In this document: positions 22,022 to 27,468 of the stretch, piece by piece
Numbering within the stretch: the first letter of the stretch is position 1
Layout of the letters: each line of letters opens with the position of its first letter
Assembly: GCA_038256525.1 (NCBI GenBank)
Contig: JBBSKF010000030.1
Location: 1 to 27,468, forward strand
Length of the DNA stretch: 27,468 bases
From: SCTD01 sp038256525
GTDB lineage: Bacteria > Actinomycetota > Actinomycetes > Mycobacteriales > SCTD01
Direction of reading: 5' to 3'
The notes under the pieces: model-generated
What the model was told of the DNA's origin: nothing
The model's input: the letters and a program-made list of their open reading frames with translations, nothing else
Databases searched by the model: none
Made by a program: the position numbers and the translations under genes

Positions 22022-22051
22022 GAAGGGCATCGGCTCCGGCCGGTGCCCTTC
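22022..22051 (+). terminator. Strong hairpin after the tRNA gene
   Basis: A 13-bp stem (22022-22034 with 22039-22051, outer pairs GAAGGGCA/TGCCCTTC, one T-G pair) closes a 4-nt loop TCCG. It lies 36 nt after the tRNA and before the peptidase gene, and fits a terminator for the tRNA transcript. It also covers a potential upstream GTG (22043) for the peptidase, arguing for the later start. Confidence 0.75.
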
Positions 22052-22063
22052 GTCGTGGCACGG

Positions 22064-22069
22064 CAGACT
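22064..22069 (+). promoter_or_regulatory. Possible leaderless -10 box of the peptidase gene (CAGACT)
   Basis: CAGACT differs from TANNNT only at the first base and lies exactly 6 nt before the GTG at 22076, the same spacing seen at five other genes in the window. It is downstream of the tRNA terminator. Confidence 0.35.
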
Positions 22070-22075
22070 GGGCTC

Positions 22076-23854
22076 GTGGACACGCCGGTGTGGGAGCAGC
22101 GCTTCCGGGCCCCCCGCGTCTCCCTGCCCGAGTGGGCCCAGGACGCGCCCGACCGGTGCCTGTACGTCTCGAATCCGACCGGGACCTTCGAGCTGTACGC
22201 GTGGGACCGTGCCGGCGGCACGACCCGACAGGTGACCGACCGCCCGCACGGCACCAGGGAGGGCGCGCTGTCCCCCGACGGCGAGCACATCTGGTGGTTC
22301 TCCGACGCCGGCGGCGACGAGTTCGGCAGCTGGCGGCGGCAGGCCTTCGACGGCGGCCCCGACACCGACGCGACGCCGGGCGTCCCGCCGGCCTACCCGG
22401 CGGGCCTTGCGATCGGCCGGACCCGGACGGTCGTCGGCTGCTCGACCGACGACGGCCCCTCGGTCCACGTGGTGGAACCGGCCGGCACCCGCGTGCTCTA
22501 TGCCAGCGAGCACGACGCCGACCTGGCCGGGATGTCCCGTGACGAGTCGCTGGTGGTGCTCGAGCACTCCGAGCACGGCGACTCCCGGCACCGCGCGCTG
22601 CGGGTGCTGACCGTCGCCGGCGAGACGGTCTGGGAGCGCTGGGACGGACCCGGCCTGGGTCTTTCCGCCGTCGGCTTCTCCCCGGTCCCCGGTGACTCGC
22701 GGCTGCTCGCCATGCACGAGCGCACCGGCCGGATGCTGCCCTTCCTCGTCGACCCGGCCACCGGAGCGGAGGTCCACCCGGACCTGAGCGGCCTGCCCGG
22801 CGACCTCGACGCCGACTGGTATCCCGACGCGAGCGCCCTGCTGCTGCGGGCCGAGGCCCGCGGGCGGTCGACGCTGCACCGGGTCCCCCTGACCGGTGTG
22901 CCTGCCGACGGCTCGGTCGAGCTGCTGCCGACACCGGTGGGCACGGTGGGTGACGCCACCGCCCGGCCGGACGGCTCGGTGGAGTTCTCCTGGTCCTGCG
23001 CGGCCGAGCCGACCGTGATCCGATCGACCGCCGGACGGCTCGTGCTCTCGCCGCCCGGCCGGCCGGCCGCTCCGTCGGTCGCCGTGTCGGACGCCTTCGT
23101 CGACGGCCCCGGCGGCCAGATCCACACCCTGGTCGCGACGCCCGACGGCAACGGTCCCTGGCCGACCGCGTTCCTCGTCCACGGCGGTCCGACCTGGCAC
23201 GACAGCGACGCCTTCGCCGCCGACCGGGCCGCCTACGTCGACCTCGGGTGCGCCGTCGTCCAGGTCAACTACCGGGGCTCGACCGGGTATGGCTCGGCGT
23301 GGCGCGACGCCATCACCGGACAGCCCGGCCTCACCGAGCTGGCGGACATCTGCGCGGTGCAGGACTGGGCCGTGGCGACCGGACTCGCCGATCCGCGCCG
23401 GTGCGTGCTGACCGGCGGCTCGTGGGGCGGCTACCTGACGTTGCTCGGCCTCGGCACCTCGCCGGAGCGCTGGGCGGCAGGGGTCGCGGCCGTGCCGGTG
23501 GCCGACTACGTCGCGGCGTACGCCGACGAGATGGAGCAGCTGCGGGCGTTCGACCGGTCGCTGTTCGGTGGCTCGCCCGAGCAGCTGCCCGAGCTGTACG
23601 CGCGCTGCTCACCGCTGACCTACGTGGCGGCGCTGCGGGCGCCGGTGCTCGTGCTCGCCGGCGCCAACGACCCGCGCTGCCCGATCCGGCAGATCGACAA
23701 CTGGCTGGCCGCCGCGGCGGCGGCGGGCAAACCGGTCGAGGTCTACCGCTTCGACGCGGGGCATGGCTCACTGGTCGTCGACGAGCGGGTGCGCCAGATG
23801 CGGGCCGAGCTCGAGTTCGTCGCTCGCGTCCTGGGCCTGGGGAATCCGTCGTAG
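22076..23854 (+). CDS. S9-family (prolyl oligopeptidase-like) serine peptidase
   Basis: A 592-residue cytoplasmic peptidase. The N-terminal part (to about residue 340) has the repeated strand pattern of a beta-propeller. The C-terminal alpha/beta-hydrolase domain carries FLVHGGPT (367-374), the oxyanion and strand region VQVNYRGSTGYG, nucleophile Ser449 in GGSWGGYL, Asp532 in GANDPRC and His563 in DAGHGS. This is the S9C (acyl-aminoacyl peptidase-like) layout; it would cleave short peptides, specificity unknown. The GTG at 22076 was chosen over GTGs at 22043 and 22055 because the first of these sits in the terminator hairpin and because CAGACT, a -10-like box, lies 6 nt before 22076. It is convergent with the lipoprotein gene, 5 nt between stops, with no terminator between them. 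Confidence 0.9.
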   Translation: MDTPVWEQRFRAPRVSLPEWAQDAPDRCLYVSNPTGTFELYAWDRAGGTTRQVTDRPHGTREGALSPDGEHIWWFSDAGGDEFGSWRRQAFDGGPDTDATPGVPPAYPAGLAIGRTRTVVGCSTDDGPSVHVVEPAGTRVLYASEHDADLAGMSRDESLVVLEHSEHGDSRHRALRVLTVAGETVWERWDGPGLGLSAVGFSPVPGDSRLLAMHERTGRMLPFLVDPATGAEVHPDLSGLPGDLDADWYPDASALLLRAEARGRSTLHRVPLTGVPADGSVELLPTPVGTVGDATARPDGSVEFSWSCAAEPTVIRSTAGRLVLSPPGRPAAPSVAVSDAFVDGPGGQIHTLVATPDGNGPWPTAFLVHGGPTWHDSDAFAADRAAYVDLGCAVVQVNYRGSTGYGSAWRDAITGQPGLTELADICAVQDWAVATGLADPRRCVLTGGSWGGYLTLLGLGTSPERWAAGVAAVPVADYVAAYADEMEQLRAFDRSLFGGSPEQLPELYARCSPLTYVAALRAPVLVLAGANDPRCPIRQIDNWLAAAAAAGKPVEVYRFDAGHGSLVVDERVRQMRAELEFVARVLGLGNPS

Positions 23855-23859
23855 GTGGG

Positions 23860-24339
23860 TCAGAGCGACGGAATGATGATGAGCGGTGACTTGTCCTTGC
23901 CCTTGCCCGGTTCCGGTGACGGCGAGGGAGACTCGTCGTCATCGTCATCGTCATCCTTCTCCGTCGGGGACGGCGACGGCGACGGGGATGGCTTCGGGGA
24001 CGGGGACGGCGACGGCGAAGGGCTCGGCTTGGCGGATGGGGACGGGGTGGGCGACGGGCTGGGCTGGGCGTCGAGCAGCGGGACGTTCTCGAGCACCCCA
24101 AGCGCCAGGGCCCGAAGCTCGGCCTCCCGCGTCGGCGTCAACTGGCCGGTGCCGCCGAGCCGGCTGATCGTCTGCAGCAGCTCGTCGACCGTGTCCCGGA
24201 CCCCCCGGCTGTCCTTGTCGTTGGCCTCGGCGATGACGGCCTCGACGTCCTCGGCAAGCGCGGCTTCCGGATCGGCGGACGAGCAGCCGGCCAGGGTGGC
24301 AGCGAGAAGGACGGCGACGGGGAGCGAGCGCAACATCAC
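23860..24339 (-). CDS. Lipoprotein with Ser-Pro and poly-Asp tail
   Basis: A 159-residue predicted lipoprotein: signal peptide with lipobox LAGC (Cys19), a helical segment (about residues 24-90), then low-complexity sequence. The latter is Ser-Pro repeats with two Lys breaks (93-126), seven Asp in a row (129-135), another Ser-Pro run and a hydrophobic end SPLIIIPSL. I do not recognise the family. It should sit outside the membrane, with the tail reaching into the wall. The GTG at 24339 overlaps the kinase stop (GTGA); an ATG two codons... one codon later (24336) is equally possible. Coupling to the kinase suggests a shared task, perhaps as a ligand or partner of its outer tail; that is inference. 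Confidence 0.8.
   Translation of the reverse strand: MMLRSLPVAVLLAATLAGCSSADPEAALAEDVEAVIAEANDKDSRGVRDTVDELLQTISRLGGTGQLTPTREAELRALALGVLENVPLLDAQPSPSPTPSPSAKPSPSPSPSPSPKPSPSPSPSPTEKDDDDDDDESPSPSPEPGKGKDKSPLIIIPSL
23935..24063. repeat. Low-complexity DNA encoding the Ser-Pro and Asp tail of the lipoprotein
   Basis: Degenerate 6-nt units encode Ser-Pro repeats at 23962-24063, and a run of alternating GTC/ATC triplets (23935-23955) encodes seven Asp. Such tracts can change length by slippage in whole codons without breaking the frame. Confidence 0.7.
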
Positions 24340-25475
24340 GGTGGTTCCACGGCTTCCTTGAGGCGCTGCAGGTCCTCCTGCAGCGGGGGCGGGAGATCAC
24401 GACTGATCTCCGGCAACGGACCGGGCGCTCCGTCGCGCGAACCGGCGTAGGCGAAGCCGGCGACGAGCGCCGCGACGAGAGCCAACAGCAGCAGGGCGTA
24501 CGGCCAGGCGCTGCGGCCAGGCGCGGCGACCGGGCGCGATGCGGGAACCGGTGCCACCCGGGGAGGGAGCGGGGCCGCCGAGGTCCGGGACAGCATCTGG
24601 GTGCGATCGACCCTGGGGGTCGCTGCCGCCAGGACCGTGGTGGCGGCGCCGCCGGCAGCGATCAACCCCAGCTGCTCAGCCGCCGCAGCCGGCCGCGGCC
24701 GGTCGGCCGGGTCCCGGGCGGTCATGGCCGCCAGCAGGCCCGGCCAGCCCGCCTCGAGCGTGGTCGGGATCGACGGCTGGCGGTGCAGGCGGGCCAGCGC
24801 CACCTCGACGGTGCTGCCAGCGTACTCCCGATTTCCGGTCAGGCACTCCAGCAGCATCAGACCCAGGGCGTAGACGTCGGCGGGCGGGCCGACCGTCTCA
24901 CCGGCGACCTGCTCGGGGGCGAGGTAGGAAGCGGTGCCGACCATCATCCCGGTGGACGTGACCCGGGCGGAATCGACGAGGCGGGCGATGCCGAAGTCGG
25001 TGAGCCGCACTCGCCCGTCGTGCCCCATCAGGACGTTGGCCGGCTTGACGTCCCGGTGGACCAGGCCCTGCGCGTGGACGTAGCCGAGCGCCTCGGCGAC
25101 CGACCGGCCGATCACCGCCACCCGGTGAGACGGGACACGGCCACGCCGGACGGTGTCGGCGAGCGTCTCGCCCTCCACCAGCTCCATGACCACCCAGGGC
25201 CGGGCGCGCTCATCGGTGCCGGCGTCGTAGACCGGGACCAGGCCCGGGTGGTTGAGCCGCGCGAGCAATCGGGCCTCCTCGCCGGCGCGGGCGGCGCTGT
25301 CGTCGGTCGGGACGGTGACCAGCTTCAGCGCCACACTGCGGCCGAGGGCGTCGTCCTCGGCACGCCACACCTCCGCGGTGCCACCGCGCCCGAGCAGGGA
25401 GACCAGGCGATAACGATCGGCGACGCGCCGCTCGTCCGGGTCGCCGGCGGGGACCGCCTGCGTCGCGTCGGTCAT
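24336..25475 (-). CDS. Transmembrane Ser/Thr protein kinase, PknB-like catalytic domain
   Basis: A 379-residue Hanks-type kinase. It has a glycine-rich loop LGRGGTAEVWRA (residues 28-39), Lys51 in ALKL, catalytic loop HRDVKPANVL (140-149, Asp142), DFGIARL (160-166), and an activation loop with VTSTGMMVGTASYLAPEQ (172-189) holding Thr173 and Thr175, likely autophosphorylation sites. A Pro/Ala-rich juxtamembrane linker (about 284-322) precedes one membrane helix (324-344), and an outer tail of only 35 residues follows, without PASTA repeats. The ATG at 25475 overlaps the asd stop (ATGA), and the stop overlaps the lipoprotein start. The frame is open upstream of this ATG only as a shadow of asd. 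Targets are unknown; co-translation with lysC and asd makes those enzymes candidates. Confidence 0.92.
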   Translation of the reverse strand: MTDATQAVPAGDPDERRVADRYRLVSLLGRGGTAEVWRAEDDALGRSVALKLVTVPTDDSAARAGEEARLLARLNHPGLVPVYDAGTDERARPWVVMELVEGETLADTVRRGRVPSHRVAVIGRSVAEALGYVHAQGLVHRDVKPANVLMGHDGRVRLTDFGIARLVDSARVTSTGMMVGTASYLAPEQVAGETVGPPADVYALGLMLLECLTGNREYAGSTVEVALARLHRQPSIPTTLEAGWPGLLAAMTARDPADRPRPAAAAEQLGLIAAGGAATTVLAAATPRVDRTQMLSRTSAAPLPPRVAPVPASRPVAAPGRSAWPYALLLLALVAALVAGFAYAGSRDGAPGPLPEISRDLPPPLQEDLQRLKEAVEPP

Positions 25476-26518
25476 GCGCCCGTCCCGGCCGACAGCAGCC
25501 CGGGCGCGAGCAGCTCGGCGATCTGCACCGCGTTGAGCGCCGCACCCTTGCGCAGGTTGTCGTTGCTGACGAAGAGCATCAGGGCGCGCGGACCGTCCTG
25601 CCGCAGCCGACCGACGAAACACGCATCGCGACCGGCGGCGTGCAACGGGGTCGGCACGTCGAGCAGCTGCACCCCTGGGGCGGCGGCCAGCAGGTCGGCG
25701 GCCCGGGCGACCGAAAGCGGACGCTCGAACTCGAGGTGGAGCGAGAGCGAGTGACCGGTGAAGACCGGCACCCGCACGCAGGTGCCCGACACCCTCAGGT
25801 CCGGGAGTCCTAAGATCTTGCGGCTCTCGTTGCGGAGCTTGTGCTCCTCCTCGGTCTCGAAAGCGCCGTCGTCGACGATCGGGCCGGCGAGCGGCAGGAC
25901 GTTGAACGCGATGGGCCCGACGTAGAGCCGAGGCTCCGGGAAGTCGACGGACGCCCCGTCGTGGACGAGCGAGGTGGCGTTGTCAGCCACCTTGCGGACC
26001 TGGGTGTCGAGCTCCTCGACGCCGGCGAGGCCGCCACCCGACACGGCCTGGTAGGTGCTCGCGATGACCCGCACGAGCCCGGCCGCGTCGTGCAGCGGCT
26101 TGAGCACCGGCATCGCCGCCATGGTGGTGCAGTTGGGGTTCGCGACGATGCCCTTGCCGATGTCCTGCAGGGCTTCGGGATTGACCTCACTGACGACCAG
26201 TGGCACGTCCGGGTCCATCCGCCACGCGGAGGAGTTGTCGATGACCACCGCGCCGGCCGCCGCGTAGGTCGGCGCGAGGGAGCGTGAGGTCGTGGCCCCG
26301 GCGGAGAACAGGGCGAGGTCCAGACCCGCGGGGTCGGCGAGCGCTGCGTCCTCCACGACCAGGTCCCTGCCCCCGAACGACAGCGTCGACCCGGCAGAGC
26401 GCGCGGAAGCGAACAGCCGCAACTCGGCGAGCGGCAGACGGCGCTCGGCAAGAACGCGCAACAGCATCCCGCCGACCTGTCCGGTGGCGCCGACGACTCC
26501 CACCCGCAGGCCGCTCAC
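25472..26518 (-). CDS. asd: Aspartate-semialdehyde dehydrogenase
   Basis: A 348-residue Asd. The NADP-binding loop is GATGQVG (residues 10-16), catalytic Cys130 is in NPNCTT, substrate-binding Arg249 is in CVRVPVF and catalytic His256 in TGHSLS. It reduces aspartyl phosphate to aspartate semialdehyde, the branch point to lysine, diaminopimelate, threonine and methionine. The GTG at 26518 overlaps the lysC stop (GTGA), giving the usual actinobacterial lysC-asd pair. Unusually, the stop overlaps the start of a Ser/Thr kinase gene. Length matches the usual 340-350. Confidence 0.96.
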   Translation of the reverse strand: MSGLRVGVVGATGQVGGMLLRVLAERRLPLAELRLFASARSAGSTLSFGGRDLVVEDAALADPAGLDLALFSAGATTSRSLAPTYAAAGAVVIDNSSAWRMDPDVPLVVSEVNPEALQDIGKGIVANPNCTTMAAMPVLKPLHDAAGLVRVIASTYQAVSGGGLAGVEELDTQVRKVADNATSLVHDGASVDFPEPRLYVGPIAFNVLPLAGPIVDDGAFETEEEHKLRNESRKILGLPDLRVSGTCVRVPVFTGHSLSLHLEFERPLSVARAADLLAAAPGVQLLDVPTPLHAAGRDACFVGRLRQDGPRALMLFVSNDNLRKGAALNAVQIAELLAPGLLSAGTGA

Positions 26519-27033
26519 TTACCCGACCCCGCATAGACGGTCGCGTCCTCGCCCGGGGCGTCGAGGTCGAACGCCTCGTGCACCGCCCGCACGGCGGCCG
26601 GCACGTCGGTGTCGCGGCAGACCACGGAGATCCGGATCTCCGAGGTGCTGATCGCCTCGGCGTTGATGGCCGCGCCTGCCAGCGCCTCGAAGAAGGTCGC
26701 CGTGACCCCGGGGTGGGACTTCATCCCCGCGCCGATCAGCGACACCTTCCCGATGTGCTCGTCCGAGAGCAGTGACTCGAAGCCGATGGCGGCCTGGAGC
26801 CGGGACAGCGCCGCCATCGCGCCGGGCAGATCGCTGGTCGGCAGGGTGAAGGAGATGTCGGTGCGGCCAGTCGCCCCCGACACGTTCTGCACGATCATGT
26901 CCACGTTGACCGCGGCGTCCGCGACGGCCCGGAAGATCGCGGCGGCCTCGCCCGGCTTGTCGGGCACGCCGACGACGGTGATGCGAGCCTCGGTCAGGTC
27001 GTGCGCAACGCCGCTGATGATGGCCTGCTCCAC
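26515..27033 (-). CDS. Internal start in lysC: regulatory beta subunit of aspartate kinase
   Basis: GTG at 27033 (VEQAIISGVAHD), in frame with lysC, gives a 172-residue protein made of the two ACT domains. This is the place and length of the beta subunit made from the overlapping gene in Corynebacterium glutamicum, where alpha2-beta2 enzyme is formed. AGGAGG stands 7 nt upstream, inside coding sequence, which is the best ribosome site in the right half of the window and supports the internal start. Confidence 0.82.
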   Translation of the reverse strand: MEQAIISGVAHDLTEARITVVGVPDKPGEAAAIFRAVADAAVNVDMIVQNVSGATGRTDISFTLPTSDLPGAMAALSRLQAAIGFESLLSDEHIGKVSLIGAGMKSHPGVTATFFEALAGAAINAEAISTSEIRISVVCRDTDVPAAVRAVHEAFDLDAPGEDATVYAGSGK

Positions 27034-27468
27034 AAGAGCCCCTCCTGAGATGGTGGTGCCCGGGCGGTTGCTGAACGATGAACGAACGACGAGGCGTACG
27101 TCGTAGCGACGGGCGTACTCCACGCACCGCAGGTGCAGGATGCGCGCGCCGCAGGCGGCGAGCTCGAGCATCTCCTCGTAGGTCACCGTCTCGAGGTGGC
27201 GGGCCTGCGGCACGAGCCGCGGGTCGGCGGAGTAGACGCCGTCGACATCGGTGTAGATCTCGCAGACCTCGGCGGACAACGCGGCGGCGAGGGCGACAGC
27301 GGTGGTGTCCGAGCCCCCCCGGCCGAGCGTGGTGATGTCCTTGCTGTCCTGGCTCACGCCCTGGAAACCGGCGACGATCGCGATGTGGCCGGCCGCGAGC
27401 GCCTCGGAGATCCGGCCGGGCGTCACGTCGATGATGCGGGCCTTGCCGTGCGTCGAGTCGGTGATGAC
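26515..27468 (-). CDS. lysC: Aspartate kinase, N-terminal part outside the window
   Basis: The last 317 residues of aspartate kinase, which phosphorylates aspartate in the first step of the aspartate pathway. Visible are the ATP-site motif TTLGRGGSDTTAVALAA, YTDVDGVYSADPR, and two C-terminal ACT domains (starting near VEQAIISGV, and ending STSEIRISVV) that bind lysine and threonine for feedback control. Actinobacterial proteins are about 420 residues, so roughly the first 100 lie beyond the right edge. The gene overlaps asd by 4 nt. An internal start with a strong ribosome site (see the separate entry) gives the regulatory beta subunit. Confidence 0.95.
   Translation of the reverse strand, partial: VITDSTHGKARIIDVTPGRISEALAAGHIAIVAGFQGVSQDSKDITTLGRGGSDTTAVALAAALSAEVCEIYTDVDGVYSADPRLVPQARHLETVTYEEMLELAACGARILHLRCVEYARRYDVRLVVRSSFSNRPGTTISGGALVEQAIISGVAHDLTEARITVVGVPDKPGEAAAIFRAVADAAVNVDMIVQNVSGATGRTDISFTLPTSDLPGAMAALSRLQAAIGFESLLSDEHIGKVSLIGAGMKSHPGVTATFFEALAGAAINAEAISTSEIRISVVCRDTDVPAAVRAVHEAFDLDAPGEDATVYAGSGK
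27041..27046 (-). promoter_or_regulatory. Internal ribosome-binding site for the aspartate kinase beta subunit
   Basis: AGGAGG on the minus strand, 7 nt before the in-frame GTG at 27033-27031, within the lysC coding sequence. It decides the beta-subunit start. Confidence 0.8.

Noticed and set aside
23935..24063. Repeats considered as a CRISPR array or tandem-repeat locus
   Set aside because: Units are 3-6 nt, lie inside a coding sequence and have no spacers.
23855..24361. Plus-strand frame with Gly-Asp repeats resembling RTX calcium-binding repeats
   Set aside because: It is the complement of the Ser-Pro tail of the lipoprotein, lacks the GGxGxDxUx nonapeptide spacing and starts on no good ribosome site.

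Overview
The window is high-GC actinobacterial chromosome. WhiB-family regulators, GTG/TTG starts, an Mtb-type Crp, MarP, a PonA2-type penicillin-binding protein, BagA/BagB-like ATPases and an RsiG-like c-di-GMP anti-sigma all point to Actinomycetia. The gene order from MarP to the metallophosphoesterase follows, from memory, the M. tuberculosis Rv3671c-Rv3683 order. It lacks the thioredoxin-like gene of that block and carries extra genes, including an RsiG homologue that suggests a lineage outside the mycobacteria. I cannot name the genus. No phage, insertion sequence, CRISPR array or other mobile element is visible.

Layout. 1-5807 (minus): a seven-gene Mrp Na+(K+)/H+ antiporter operon, mrpABCDEFG, every junction a 4-base start/stop overlap; mrpG runs off the left edge. 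5808-5993: divergent intergenic region with a perfect 10-bp inverted repeat. 5994-7762 (plus): holin-X-type membrane protein, epoxide-hydrolase-like enzyme, DUF309 protein. 7789-10967 (minus): an unassigned protein, MarP, a CoA-pyrophosphatase-type Nudix, endonuclease III. 11100-12636 (plus): RsiG-like anti-sigma, a small membrane protein and Crp, placing a c-di-GMP and a cAMP effector almost side by side. 12637-12801: a 63-nt near-perfect inverted repeat followed by a strong terminator hairpin. 12802-15271 (minus): metallo-beta-lactamase-fold hydrolase, NUDT19-like Nudix, RidA-family protein, DUF4177 protein, a WhiB protein. 15422-17547 (plus): two ArsA/Get3-like ATPases. 17579-17875 (minus): the WblA/WhiB4-type regulator. 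18065-20515 (plus): PonA2-type PBP with a PASTA domain. 20526-20981 (minus): YqeY-like protein. 21005-21892 (plus): metallophosphoesterase. 21912-21985: tRNA-Pro(CGG). 22076-23854 (plus): S9-family peptidase. 23860-27468 (minus): lysC (5' end outside), asd, a Ser/Thr kinase and a lipoprotein, all joined by 4-base overlaps.

Themes. The block mixes envelope and stress functions (MarP, PonA2, Bag ATPases) with redox or second-messenger regulators (two WhiB proteins, Crp, RsiG). Many genes in the middle of the window have a TANNNT -10 box exactly 6 or 7 nt before the start codon, predicting leaderless mRNAs. In one case two divergent genes share a 23-bp gap in which the two -10 boxes overlap. On the right, a membrane Ser/Thr kinase and a lipoprotein of unknown role are translationally coupled to the first two enzymes of the aspartate pathway.

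All calls come from reading the sequence and from remembered family motifs; no database search was run.
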